A stretch of DNA of 64,000 bases from an uncultured bacterium. GTDB lineage: Bacteria > Planctomycetota > UBA1135 > GCA-002686595. This document shows positions 8,025 to 16,278 of the stretch, piece by piece. The notes beneath the pieces were generated by a model that was not told the origin of the DNA, did no database searches, and was given only the letters and a program-made list of their open reading frames with translations. The translations under genes and the position numbers were made by a program. The stretch covers positions 152,141-216,140 of the forward strand of contig CALCXM010000081.1 in the NCBI GenBank assembly GCA_937905825.1. Direction: 5' to 3'. How positions within the stretch are numbered: the first letter of the stretch is position 1; every line of letters starts with the position of its first letter.

Positions 8025-9113
8025 ATGGCCGACGAAACTTCAGGCGAAAAAACAGAAGACGCCACCGGACGGCGCATCGAGGAAGCTCGCGAGAAAGGAC
8101 AGGTCGCCTTCTCGACGGAGTTCGTTGCTGCCCTTGCGCTGATCGCTGCGTTGATGATGTACAAGTTCGCGAGCGCTCCCCTGATGGAGCTGCTCGGATC
8201 GGACCTGCGCTATGGCCTCGCGAGTTTCGGCCGGGTCGGGACGGAAGAGATGGACATGCTCCGCGCTCATGGCCTGATGAAGCGGGCAGCTGAGAGCGCA
8301 ATGGAGGCCATCACGATCTTTGCGGTGCCCATGGTGCTTTGGACATCCCTAGTTGCCTACGGGCAAATCGGTCTGCACATCTCTCCGAAAGCGGTCGAGT
8401 TTGATCCGACGAAGCTCAATCCTGTGAAGGGTGTCGAGCGCTTGTTCTCCATGAAGAGCGTAGCGCGCGTGGGCATGTCCATCATGAAGCTCACTTTCAT
8501 CGGGATTGCGATCTCGCTGACCGCCTGGAGTGAGATGGGTCGGTTGTCGAAGATCAGCGGGACGGATCTGGGGCCGATGTTGGTCTTGATCGACGCCGTG
8601 ATTGTTCGCGCGATCTCTACCACGCTCTTCGCCATCCTGATTCTTGGCCTCATCGACTTTGGCTACCAGCGGTGGCAGCACGCTAAGGACCTCAAGATGT
8701 CCAAGCAGGAAGTCAAGGAGGAGGGCAAGGCGCAAGAGGGCGACCCTCTCATCAAAGCCAAGATCCGCGAGGTTCAGCGCGAGATGTCCAGCCGCCGCAT
8801 GATGGATGCAGTGCCGGAAGCGACCGTCGTCGTCACGAACCCTACGCACTACGCAGTGGCTCTGACCTACGACCGTACGAGTACCGATGGCAGTGCACCG
8901 CGCATCGTCGCAAAGGGTGTGGATCTCGTGGCTCAGAAGATCAAAGCGGTCGCCCGTGAGAACAACGTGATTTGTTTCGAGAACGTCCCGCTTGCCCGCG
9001 CATTGCATGCTCAATGCGAGATCGGAGACGTGATTCCTGAGGAGCTCTTTGACGCGGTCGCCAACGTTTTGGCCTACGTCTACCGAGTTCAAGCTGGGGG
9101 AGCGGTGGCCTAA
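8025..9113 (+). CDS. flhB: Flagellar export switch protein FlhB
   Basis: A 362-residue FlhB. The N-terminus ADETSGEKTEDATGRRIEEAREKGQ is the conserved cytoplasmic lead-in. Four membrane helices follow, then the cytoplasmic domain with the self-cleavage motif NPTH at residues 272-275. Cleavage between Asn and Pro switches export from rod/hook to filament substrates when the hook reaches length. The basic stretch KMSKQEVKEEGKAQEGDP precedes the motif, as in family members. Gaps to fliR and flhA are 1 and 16 bases. Confidence 0.98.
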   Translation: MADETSGEKTEDATGRRIEEAREKGQVAFSTEFVAALALIAALMMYKFASAPLMELLGSDLRYGLASFGRVGTEEMDMLRAHGLMKRAAESAMEAITIFAVPMVLWTSLVAYGQIGLHISPKAVEFDPTKLNPVKGVERLFSMKSVARVGMSIMKLTFIGIAISLTAWSEMGRLSKISGTDLGPMLVLIDAVIVRAISTTLFAILILGLIDFGYQRWQHAKDLKMSKQEVKEEGKAQEGDPLIKAKIREVQREMSSRRMMDAVPEATVVVTNPTHYAVALTYDRTSTDGSAPRIVAKGVDLVAQKIKAVARENNVICFENVPLARALHAQCEIGDVIPEELFDAVANVLAYVYRVQAGGAVA

Positions 9114-9129
9114 GGCCCGCTGAAACATC

Positions 9130-11247
9130 ATGAGTGAACAAACGATCACCCCCGCCGCCGGCAGTGGATTCGCAGCTGCCATCGCGAAGCACGCGGACCT
9201 CGTCATGGGATTCGGCGTGTTGGGGCTCTTGATGACGCTCATCACGCCCCTTTCGCCGATAGCGCTCGACACCTTGCTGGCGACGAACATCATGCTGTCG
9301 TTGCTGCTCTTGATGGTGACCATGAACGCCGCAGGGGCCACCGAGGTGACAACCTTCCCCACGATCCTGCTGTTCAGCACCCTGTTCCGACTGGGTCTGA
9401 ACGTGGCATCGACCCGCCTCATTCTGACCGGCGGAGAAGCGGGTAGCGTCATTACGGCCTTCGGGAACTACGTTGCGGGGGACAACCTGACCGTTGGACT
9501 CGTCGTGTTCCTTGTGTTGATCATCATTCAATTTGTGGTCATCACCAAGGGCTCCGGCCGAATCAGTGAGGTCGCCGCCCGTTTCGTCCTAGACGCGATG
9601 CCTGGCAAGCAGATGGCGATTGACGCCGACCTAAACGGTGGCTTGATCGATAGCACAGAGGCCAAGCAGCGCCGTTCGGATGTGGCGCAAGAAGCGGAGT
9701 TCTACGGGGCAATGGATGGTGCCTCCAAATTCGTGCGTGGCGATGCCATCGCGGGTTTGATCATCACAGCCCTCAACCTGGTGGGTGGAATTGCGATCGG
9801 CACCATGGGCGGTCTCGGTTTTGCTGAGGCTGGCGAGCGCTACTCCAAGTTAACTATCGGCGATGGCCTGGTGAGTCAGATTCCGGCGCTGTTCATCTCG
9901 ACCGCCGCGGCGGTGCTGGTGACCAAGAGCACGAGTCGTCACAGCCTGGGCCACAACCTCATGGCGCAAGTCGGTGGGCGACCGAAAGCGACAATCATCG
10001 CTGCTGGCATGCTGTTCGTGATTGGGCTGTTGCCCGGAATGCCGCGTTTGCCCTTCTTCTCACTAGCGACTGTCTTGATGATCCTCTGGCGTGCCACCAA
10101 GGACATCGTCAATGTCTCTGAGCTCATGGGGAATCTCAGCGAGGCGACCCTGGTCGAAGGGGATGCCGCGGGCGAAGAATCGGACACTCGCACGGACGAA
10201 GAACAAGTTGAGGAACTGCTGCAGGTGGACCGCCTCTCCCTCGAGATCGGCTATCGCTTGATTCCCATGGTGCAGGACGAGAATGGTGGTGGAATCCTCG
10301 ATCACATCGGCCAGCTACGCAGGCGTTTTGCGCTCAACGAAGGCATCATCCTGCCTCCGGTTCGCATCAAGGACAACATCCGGATGACACCCACCGGGTA
10401 CCGTCTGATGATGGGCGGACAAGAGGTCGCCGAGGGCATGATCGAGCCAGCCCAACACCTAGCCATGGATGGCGGGACGGCCAGTGGCGCCATCGAAGGA
10501 ACACAAACGACGGATCCAGCCTTTGGACTTCCCGCTTGGTGGATTCAGGAGTCCTTGCGCGACGAAGCGGAACTCTTGGGCTACACGGTGATCGATCCGA
10601 CCAGCGTGCTCGTGACGCACCTTTCGGAAACCTTGCGGGCCGATCTTGGCGAGCTGCTCTCCCGTGATGACGTGAAGGAGCTGATCGGCACGGCGAAGAA
10701 GACTTCCCCGGCCGTGGTCGAGGAGTTGGTGCCCGACAAGATGAGCTACGGAGAGATCCAACAGATCCTTCGCAACTTGCTACGCGAGGGCGTTTCGATT
10801 CGCAACATGCCCGCGATCTTGGAGGTGCTTGCGGACAACGCGACGCGTACAAAAGACGTGGACACCTTGACCGAACTCGTGCGACAAAGGCTCGGTCGTG
10901 CGCTCTGCGAAAAACACACAGACAGCGAGGGCACCCTGCATGCGGTGACCTTGGATCCAGACATCGAAAACAGAATCGCCACCGCTGTCGGTGGGGGTGG
11001 TGTCGACGTTGAATCGGGCTCTGTGAGCCCAGCCTATCTTCAGTCGCTCATGGAGCGCCTTGGGGATGCGGTTTCTCAAGCTACGCGTGGTGGCCACGAC
11101 GTGGTGGTGCTAGTTCGATCGAACGTGCGCCGTTTTCTGAATGAGCTCATTCGCTCATCTTTGCCGAAAGTCTCGGTGCTTTCTTACAACGAAGTTGTCC
11201 CGGCCCGTTCAGTAGAAACTGCGGCCGTTGTCCGAATGGAGGACTGA
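9130..11247 (+). CDS. flhA: Flagellar export protein FlhA
   Basis: A 705-residue FlhA. About eight N-terminal membrane helices include the conserved FRLGLNVASTRLIL and the cytoplasmic FHIPEP-type loop (VLDAMPGKQMAIDADLNGG). The C-terminal cytoplasmic domain (from about residue 350) includes RRRFALNEGIILPPVRIKDN and binds chaperone-substrate complexes. Nine copies form a ring below the gate and couple proton flow to export. The last base lies just before the flhF ATG at 11249. Confidence 0.98.
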   Translation: MSEQTITPAAGSGFAAAIAKHADLVMGFGVLGLLMTLITPLSPIALDTLLATNIMLSLLLLMVTMNAAGATEVTTFPTILLFSTLFRLGLNVASTRLILTGGEAGSVITAFGNYVAGDNLTVGLVVFLVLIIIQFVVITKGSGRISEVAARFVLDAMPGKQMAIDADLNGGLIDSTEAKQRRSDVAQEAEFYGAMDGASKFVRGDAIAGLIITALNLVGGIAIGTMGGLGFAEAGERYSKLTIGDGLVSQIPALFISTAAAVLVTKSTSRHSLGHNLMAQVGGRPKATIIAAGMLFVIGLLPGMPRLPFFSLATVLMILWRATKDIVNVSELMGNLSEATLVEGDAAGEESDTRTDEEQVEELLQVDRLSLEIGYRLIPMVQDENGGGILDHIGQLRRRFALNEGIILPPVRIKDNIRMTPTGYRLMMGGQEVAEGMIEPAQHLAMDGGTASGAIEGTQTTDPAFGLPAWWIQESLRDEAELLGYTVIDPTSVLVTHLSETLRADLGELLSRDDVKELIGTAKKTSPAVVEELVPDKMSYGEIQQILRNLLREGVSIRNMPAILEVLADNATRTKDVDTLTELVRQRLGRALCEKHTDSEGTLHAVTLDPDIENRIATAVGGGGVDVESGSVSPAYLQSLMERLGDAVSQATRGGHDVVVLVRSNVRRFLNELIRSSLPKVSVLSYNEVVPARSVETAAVVRMED

Positions 11248-11248
11248 T

Positions 11249-12265
11249 ATGCAGATCCACAGAGTTCGCGGAATCGACCTAACTGATGCGCTGCAACGCG
11301 CTCGACGTACCTACGGTGAAGGCGCTGTCGTCATTAGTCAGGAGGATGCGCCGGGAGGCGGCATCATGTTGGCGGTCACCGATCGCGCGCCTCTTCTTCC
11401 GGAAGAGATGGCCGCTTTGCAAGAGCATGGAGCCAATAGCCTTGGCAAAGTCCAGCTCAAGAGCTTCCCGCGCGAAGGGGACTTGTCCCCGGGCTTCGAA
11501 GAAGTTCGCCGACGGCTAATCGCGACCGGTTGCAGCGAAGCATGGAGTGCGCGAATCTGTCATCGCGCCTCGGCCTTGGCTGAGCCCGAAGATCACCCCA
11601 TGGACACGGTGGCCACGGCCATCGCGAGTGAGGTACGGATCGCGACGCTACCCAAGACGCCGGGAGTCACGCGAGTCATCTCCTTCGTTGGCAACACCGG
11701 AGTCGGCAAGACAACCGGGTTGGTGAAGTTGGGAGCGCGTTTGGTTCGCGGTCGCCGCAAGATCGGCCTGGCCACCCTCGACTCTCGTCGAGTTGGCGCC
11801 GTCGAGCAATACCGAGCGTATGCGGAACTGCTCGGTGCTCCGCTGGTAACCTTGAAAGCTGACCAGGTCCTGAGTCCCGAAGCTCTCGGCACCGTGGGGC
11901 AGGACGTGATTCTCTTGGACACGACCGGCCGGCCGGCCCACGACCAACCGCGACTCGTTCAGTTTCATGAGTCCCTCAACCGCAGCGACCGGACGACTCG
12001 CTTAGACGCCTTCCTCGTATTTCCGGCGACGAGCAGCCGCAGCGCGTTGAAGGAGGTGAGCGAAGCCTACGGAGACGTTCCCCTCGCAGGCTGTGTGATC
12101 ACCAAGCTCGACGAGACTCGCCAACCATCCCCAGTGCTCGAACACGTGATTGAGTTGGGCATTCCGGTGGCCTTCTTGAGCAACGGTCAGGACATCGGCA
12201 AGAACTTCCAGCGCGCCACCCCAGAACTCCTGGCGGATCTGGTGCTTCTTGGGAGGATCGAATGA
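11249..12265 (+). CDS. flhF: Flagellar SRP-type GTPase FlhF
   Basis: A 338-residue SIMIBI-class GTPase related to FtsY and Ffh that sets the position of polar flagella. The start ATG at 11249 has GGAGGA (11238-11243) at ideal distance and gives MQIHRVRGIDLTDAL, matching the usual FlhF beginning; an upstream TTG in frame is less likely. The G1 motif is GNTGVGKTT, G3 is LLDTTGR, G4 is TKLDE, and SNGQDI closes the domain. The N-terminal B domain is short. Its stop overlaps the next start by four bases. Confidence 0.96.
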   Translation: MQIHRVRGIDLTDALQRARRTYGEGAVVISQEDAPGGGIMLAVTDRAPLLPEEMAALQEHGANSLGKVQLKSFPREGDLSPGFEEVRRRLIATGCSEAWSARICHRASALAEPEDHPMDTVATAIASEVRIATLPKTPGVTRVISFVGNTGVGKTTGLVKLGARLVRGRRKIGLATLDSRRVGAVEQYRAYAELLGAPLVTLKADQVLSPEALGTVGQDVILLDTTGRPAHDQPRLVQFHESLNRSDRTTRLDAFLVFPATSSRSALKEVSEAYGDVPLAGCVITKLDETRQPSPVLEHVIELGIPVAFLSNGQDIGKNFQRATPELLADLVLLGRIE

Positions 12266-13095
12266 GAGCCCTCGCGATGGCTGGATCCCAGGCGGCCGAG
12301 CTGCCCGGTGAGCATGCCCCCTTTCTGCTGATCACTGGCGGCAAGGGAGGGGTCGGTAAGTCCACGCTGACCGCGGACCTCGGGGTCAAGCTGGCTTCCG
12401 AGGGACTGCGCGTTCTACTTGTCGATCTGGACTTGGGGCTCGCGAACCTTGACGTGATCCTGCGCCTTGGATCCGGTCGCACGACCGAGGACGCCTTGCG
12501 AGGAATCTGCTCCTGGGACGAGTGCGTCGTGACAGGTCCACGGGGTGTGCACGTCTTGCCCGCTAGCTCTGGCAACAGAGAGATGGGCCGACCCGACTCC
12601 GAGCGGCGTGTGGCCCTCTTGGCTGGCATGCGCGAACTTAGCCGGAACTACGATTTAGTGATCGGAGACTCAGCAGCGGGAATCGGACCAGATGTTCTCG
12701 GGTTTGCAGGGATCGCGGACCACGTCTTCGTGGTGACCACCCCCAACCCCGCCGCGCTCACGGATGCCTACGGGTTGATCAAGGCCCTCGACTCCTGGGG
12801 TCAGGAGGCCAAGACCGAGGTTCCCACCCCGGAAATCGTGGTCAACCGCGTCAGCGGCCTGGAAGAGGCCGACGCCACCGCCATCAGGCTCCAGAGTGTT
12901 TGCGAACGATTCCTCTGCCGCAAACCTCGTCGGGCGGGCTGGATCCCCTTCACGAATTCGCCCTGGGCGGACACTGGAGGAGGGCTCTACGACTCTAGCG
13001 TTTCCTCTAAGTCCCTTTATGCAAAGTGTTTAGAGCGGCTATGCGGTCGTGTCTCGCGCTTCTTGGTTCAACGCCCAGCTGCATCTGGACTCTAA
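12262..13095 (+). CDS. flhG: MinD-like ATPase FlhG/FleN
   Basis: A 277-residue ParA/MinD-family ATPase that controls flagellar number, normally partnered with FlhF. The deviant Walker A motif GGKGGVGKST, the VDLDLGLANLDV Walker A' region and the VIGDSAAGIG segment are visible. The DSAAGI wording replaces the commoner DTGAGI but keeps the Asp. It overlaps flhF by four bases (ATGA). A C-terminal amphipathic end could reach the membrane as in MinD, but I cannot confirm this by eye. Confidence 0.94.
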   Translation: MRALAMAGSQAAELPGEHAPFLLITGGKGGVGKSTLTADLGVKLASEGLRVLLVDLDLGLANLDVILRLGSGRTTEDALRGICSWDECVVTGPRGVHVLPASSGNREMGRPDSERRVALLAGMRELSRNYDLVIGDSAAGIGPDVLGFAGIADHVFVVTTPNPAALTDAYGLIKALDSWGQEAKTEVPTPEIVVNRVSGLEEADATAIRLQSVCERFLCRKPRRAGWIPFTNSPWADTGGGLYDSSVSSKSLYAKCLERLCGRVSRFLVQRPAASGL

Positions 13096-13119
13096 AGCGA
13101 TCCGGAAAAAAATGCCGAT

Positions 13120-13401
13120 ATGAGCTCTATAGAAAACTACCCCGATGCCGTCTGGAAGGCACTGGGACGCAACCTTGCCGCAGGCTTTGGCGCACTCTCC
13201 GCGCTCTTGTCCCTGGTCGCTGGCTCTAGCGTCTCAACTGCTTGTTTCAGAGGGGCCATCGCTCTCTTCGGAGTCTTGCTTGTTACCCGCCTTGGAGCCA
13301 CTGCCCTGCAGTTGACCACCAGGATGGACGAGCCGGGCGACGCTGCGAGCGAAGGTTCCGGACAAGGGTCGGTTCTCAACAACGACGACGACAATCGATG
13401 A
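13120..13401 (+). CDS. Small membrane protein of unknown function in flagellar operon
   Basis: A 93-residue protein. Residues 20-55 are hydrophobic and could form one or two helices (FGALSALLSLVAGSSV and AIALFGVLLVTRLGA). The C-terminal 30 residues are acidic and end DDDNR. I do not recognise a family. It lies between flhG and fliA with a 24-base gap before and 51 bases after. The ATG lacks a clear ribosome-binding site, and a GCCGATAT sequence overlaps it. It could be a membrane accessory of the flagellar regulators; that is inference from position only. Confidence 0.6.
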   Translation: MSSIENYPDAVWKALGRNLAAGFGALSALLSLVAGSSVSTACFRGAIALFGVLLVTRLGATALQLTTRMDEPGDAASEGSGQGSVLNNDDDNR

Positions 13402-13452
13402 CGAATCAACATCCAAACGCTTGGGACTCTGTTTGCCTTGAGGAGGTGAGCT

Positions 13453-14178
13453 GTGGTTGACCCTGACGACCCGATCCTGGAAGGGGCCTCTCCCCGGGAC
13501 ACCCTGATCCTTGGGCACATCCCGCTCTTGCACCACATCGTTGGTCGCATGAACTTCGAGTCCGGTGGGCTCGACAGGGACGACTTGTACGGCTTTGGAA
13601 TGCTGGGCCTGATCGCTGCGGCGGATTCTTGGGAAGAGTCGCGCGGTCTGAAGTTTTCGACCTACGCCTACACCAAAATTCGTGGAGCGATCCTCGACGA
13701 GATCCGGCGCATGGACTTCTTGCCTCGCGGTCGCCGTGAGAAGGTGCGCGAACTCGACAAGGTCGTGCGTGAACTAGAACACCGCAACGGGTATGCGCCC
13801 GCGCCGGAAGAAATCGCCGATGCCGTCGGCTGGAGCCCGGACGAGGTGGATGACGTGTTGTGCCAAGCGCATAGCGCGGCGCAATCCTCACTGGACGAAG
13901 GTCCCGATGCCCAACTGGCAGCTCTGCTGTCTGATCCGAAGTGCGATAGCCCCTCCGGCAGCGCGGAGTGGGAAGAGACGCGCCAGAAGTTGGCCGACGT
14001 CATCCTGCAATTGCCTGACCAGGAAAAAACCGTGATCACGCTCTACTACGGCGAGGAGCTGATGCTGAAAGAGATCAGCGGCATCCTTGGCGTCACCGAG
14101 TCACGGGTCAGCCAAATCCACAGCCGAGCTCTCTACCGTCTCAACCAGAAACTAAGCGAAGTCATCGAAACGCCCTAG
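13453..14178 (+). CDS. fliA: RNA polymerase sigma factor for flagellar operons (sigma28)
   Basis: A 241-residue sigma factor of the FliA type, which directs transcription of late flagellar genes. Region 2 is visible in the FESGGLDRDDLYGFGMLGLIAA and RGLKFSTYAYTKIRGAILDE stretches. Region 3 follows (FLPRGRREKVRELDKVVREL). Region 4 ends with the HTH LMLKEISGILGVTESRVSQI. Translation starts at GTG 13453, preceded by AGGAGGT (13441-13447), a strong ribosome-binding site. It follows flhF-flhG, a common arrangement. A likely anti-sigma partner is the leftward gene at 16279-16953. Confidence 0.96.
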   Translation: MVDPDDPILEGASPRDTLILGHIPLLHHIVGRMNFESGGLDRDDLYGFGMLGLIAAADSWEESRGLKFSTYAYTKIRGAILDEIRRMDFLPRGRREKVRELDKVVRELEHRNGYAPAPEEIADAVGWSPDEVDDVLCQAHSAAQSSLDEGPDAQLAALLSDPKCDSPSGSAEWEETRQKLADVILQLPDQEKTVITLYYGEELMLKEISGILGVTESRVSQIHSRALYRLNQKLSEVIETP

Positions 14179-14197
14179 CCCACCAACGGGAGTGACC

Positions 14198-14422
14198 ATG
14201 GACCCAAAGATCAGTCGAATCGTTGCGGGAACCGTTTACGGCGTCCAGCCGAACTACAAGAAGAAGCAAAACGCGGACTCTGGGACTGGACACAAATTCA
14301 CTCTCGAGCCTGAGCCCCCGAGGTCTTCCACGGATCCCGAGGAACCCCACGAACACGAACATCTCCACGTCTCCAAAGCTGAACAGGACGAAGCCGGCGG
14401 GCACCTAGACCTGACCGCCTAA
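14198..14422 (+). CDS. Small hydrophilic protein of unknown function
   Basis: A 74-residue soluble protein starting MDPKISRIVAGTVYGVQPNYKKKQ and ending in an acidic, His-rich tail (EEPHEHEHLHVSK). The ATG at 14198 is preceded by GGGAGTG. It sits 19 bases after fliA and 5 bases before the next small gene, so it is probably in the flagellar operon. I recognise no family. The short length and compositional bias leave some doubt that it is translated, but its tight spacing and sensible start support it. Confidence 0.5.
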   Translation: MDPKISRIVAGTVYGVQPNYKKKQNADSGTGHKFTLEPEPPRSSTDPEEPHEHEHLHVSKAEQDEAGGHLDLTA

Positions 14423-14427
14423 ACCCT

Positions 14428-14655
14428 ATGTCTCAACCGATCATCAAACGCTCTCGTGTGCAATTCAGCGAGACAGGCGCTGTTCAAGCAGCGGCACCCG
14501 TTCAGCTGGTGCACTCCGCGGGACACTTAACTGGTCACGGCCAGAAAACCGTCCAGCTTCTCGATGAGGGAGGCCGCGTGCGCGCGATTGAACTCACTTG
14601 CACTTGCGGCGATGTCACCGCCATCGAGCTCCTCTACCCCGACGATCAGGTTTAG
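14428..14655 (+). CDS. Small protein with CTCG motif, unknown function
   Basis: A 75-residue protein whose C-terminal half, GRVRAIELTCTCGDVTAIELLY, looks like a compact beta structure with a Cys-x-Cys pair that could bind a metal. The pattern suggests a conserved family, but I do not recognise it. It begins 5 bases after the preceding small gene and 21 bases before the lipoprotein gene at 14677, in the tail of the flagellar operon. A link to flagellar assembly or regulation is inference from position. Confidence 0.6.
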   Translation: MSQPIIKRSRVQFSETGAVQAAAPVQLVHSAGHLTGHGQKTVQLLDEGGRVRAIELTCTCGDVTAIELLYPDDQV

Positions 14656-14676
14656 CCGCCCACCTAGCCAACTGGT

Positions 14677-15318
14677 ATGAAACTCAAGTACACCCTTCCT
14701 ATTGTTCTGCTCGCGGCAACAGCCTCGTGTTCCCTCCCATCGATCAAGTCATTGCCCCCCGATCCAGGTATGGCCGAAGCGGTTCCCACCGGGCAACCGA
14801 TGATCGTCATGGACCAGGCGGGAAGGTCCAAGACCAACTCGAATCTCTATGACCGCAATGGCAACGTTGTGGGCGAGCAAAAGCCTGGAACGACCGTAGT
14901 CGCGCCGGCTCCCGGCCAGGCCGCTTCTTCGGGAGAGGACTCTCGCTGGACGCTATTGGAGAAGTACCAATCGTCTCTCTCCGAGAAAGAACAGCTCACC
15001 TTTGAGCTTCAAGCGATCACCAACGCCCTGCGCGAATCCGAGGCCAGGGAAGTCGCTTCCGCGGCGACTGTCGAGCACTTGAAGAAGCAGTTGATCGAGA
15101 TGGATGGCCGCGGCCAAGCACTCGCCGGTCAAAACATGGAGTTGGCAGAACGCCTTGCTACCGCCCAGATTCGTCGCTTGCAGTCGGAGAAGTTGCTACT
15201 CGAAGCCAAGCTGGATTGGCGCCGGGTTCAAGCGACCTTGATGCCTGGCATGCCCGCAAAGTCGGCGGAAGCTTCGCAACAGATGCCCAAGTCGAACGGA
15301 CCCATGGGGGATGAGTAG
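14677..15318 (+). CDS. Predicted lipoprotein with coiled coil
   Basis: A 213-residue protein with a lipoprotein signal (LPIVLLAATASC, lipobox Cys at residue 18). After a low-complexity linker (about residues 45-90) comes a long predicted coiled coil (roughly residues 95-195, with EKEQLTFELQAITNALRESEAR and QIRRLQSEKLLLEAKLDWRR). It would be anchored to the outer or inner membrane and extend into the periplasm. Its stop shares a base with the GTG start of the next lipoprotein gene, so the two are co-translated and may act together. A flagellar ring or surface role is possible from position but not shown. Confidence 0.75.
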   Translation: MKLKYTLPIVLLAATASCSLPSIKSLPPDPGMAEAVPTGQPMIVMDQAGRSKTNSNLYDRNGNVVGEQKPGTTVVAPAPGQAASSGEDSRWTLLEKYQSSLSEKEQLTFELQAITNALRESEAREVASAATVEHLKKQLIEMDGRGQALAGQNMELAERLATAQIRRLQSEKLLLEAKLDWRRVQATLMPGMPAKSAEASQQMPKSNGPMGDE

Positions 15319-15935
15319 TGAGACGCGCCTTACTCGTCGGGCTACTGGCCCTTGGTGGTTGCAGCTCACTCGTTCAGCAGCGCATCGAGCACTTTGCTAC
15401 CGGGCGTGTCGCGAGTGACTTCGACTCCTACTCGATTCATCGGGTGGGGCTGCTGCCGATCATCGGCCGGAGCATGGACCAGGCACATGCGGAGCTCTTG
15501 CAGTCGGCCTTCTTTGTCGAATTGAGCAAGCAATCGACCTTTGACATCGTTCCGCTCTCTGAACGGGACCTGGAGGAGATCGATCACACGGAGTCCTACG
15601 TGCGCGGGGTCTACGAGCCCAAGATGGTGATCGACCTGGCACGCCGTTTCCACTTTGACGCGATCTTCGTCGGCACGGTGGTGGACTATCAGTTCTACAC
15701 GCCCCAATCGATCTCGGTCGAACTAGAACTCGTCGCAGCTGAAACCGGGGCGGCCATTTGGGCCAGCGAAGTGCATCTCGACGCCTCGGCCCCGCGTGTG
15801 CGCAAGTCCCTTGAGGCCTTCTATCAAGAAGGTGGGGCTGGCGAGACGGAGAACGGAGATGGCTGGCGCCTGGCGCTGATCTCCCCCCGGCTCTTCTCGC
15901 AATTTGCCGCATGGCAAGTGGCTCGTCTGCTCTAG
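15318..15935 (+). CDS. Predicted lipoprotein, CsgG/FlgT-like domain
   Basis: A 205-residue lipoprotein (LVGLLALGGC, Cys at residue 15) starting at a GTG that overlaps the previous stop (TAGTG). The mature part has the alternating strand/helix pattern of the CsgG/TolB-N/FlgT type: SIHRVGLLPIIGR, then AHAELLQSAFFVELSKQSTFDIVPLSERDL, then FHFDAIFVGTVVDYQFYTPQ and ELELVAAETGAAIWASEV. Such proteins bind other envelope components; FlgT and similar proteins form extra rings around the flagellar basal body in some bacteria. The fold assignment is by pattern only. Confidence 0.7.
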   Translation: MRRALLVGLLALGGCSSLVQQRIEHFATGRVASDFDSYSIHRVGLLPIIGRSMDQAHAELLQSAFFVELSKQSTFDIVPLSERDLEEIDHTESYVRGVYEPKMVIDLARRFHFDAIFVGTVVDYQFYTPQSISVELELVAAETGAAIWASEVHLDASAPRVRKSLEAFYQEGGAGETENGDGWRLALISPRLFSQFAAWQVARLL

Positions 15936-16212
15936 CAGGACCACTTCCAGCGGGGCTTGCTCTAGCTGCGCTAGGGTCATCCGCATTTGTGCTAGCGGCA
16001 CGCACCCTCGCCCGCTGCTGCAAGAGACCTTCCTTTTGTCCTCGACGGCCTGCCCCTGTTCGCGCACCTGAAATCCTCGCAGGCGGCGTTGCCCGACATC
16101 GAGCTAGAGCGCGGGCCTTCGATCCAGGTCGTAAGCCAAGTCCGCAGCGCCCGCTAGTCCGACTCCGTTGCACCGCCCGAGCGGAAACCCCCGGGTGCGA
16201 CACATAAGAAAA
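15936..16212. other. Intergenic region with possible frameshifted coding remnant
   Basis: No intact gene is supported here. Two adjacent reading frames look protein-like. Frame A, from an ATG at 15911 to about 16020, reads as a hydrophobic segment (LPAGLALAALGSSAFVLAA). Frame B, open from 15996 to TAG at 16155-16157, reads ARDLPFVLDGLPLFAHLK with good GC3 codon use but has no start codon. A single indel near 16010-16020 would join them. This could be a decayed gene or chance in GC-rich sequence. Confidence 0.3.
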
Positions 16213-16245
16213 AGCGGCGCGCACCTTTGAAGGGTGCGCGCCGCT
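16213..16245 (-). terminator. Rho-independent terminator of FlgM-like gene
   Basis: A perfect 13-bp stem, AGCGGCGCGCACC (16213-16225) with GGTGCGCGCCGCT (16233-16245), has a 7-base loop. On the minus strand it is followed by TTTTTCTTAT, the normal U-rich tail, and lies 34 bases beyond the stop of the leftward gene at 16279. In the plus direction there is no U-run, so it chiefly serves the leftward transcript. Confidence 0.8.
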
Positions 16246-16278
16246 CTCATCATGCGGTGATGTTCGTGGTGTTAGGCT

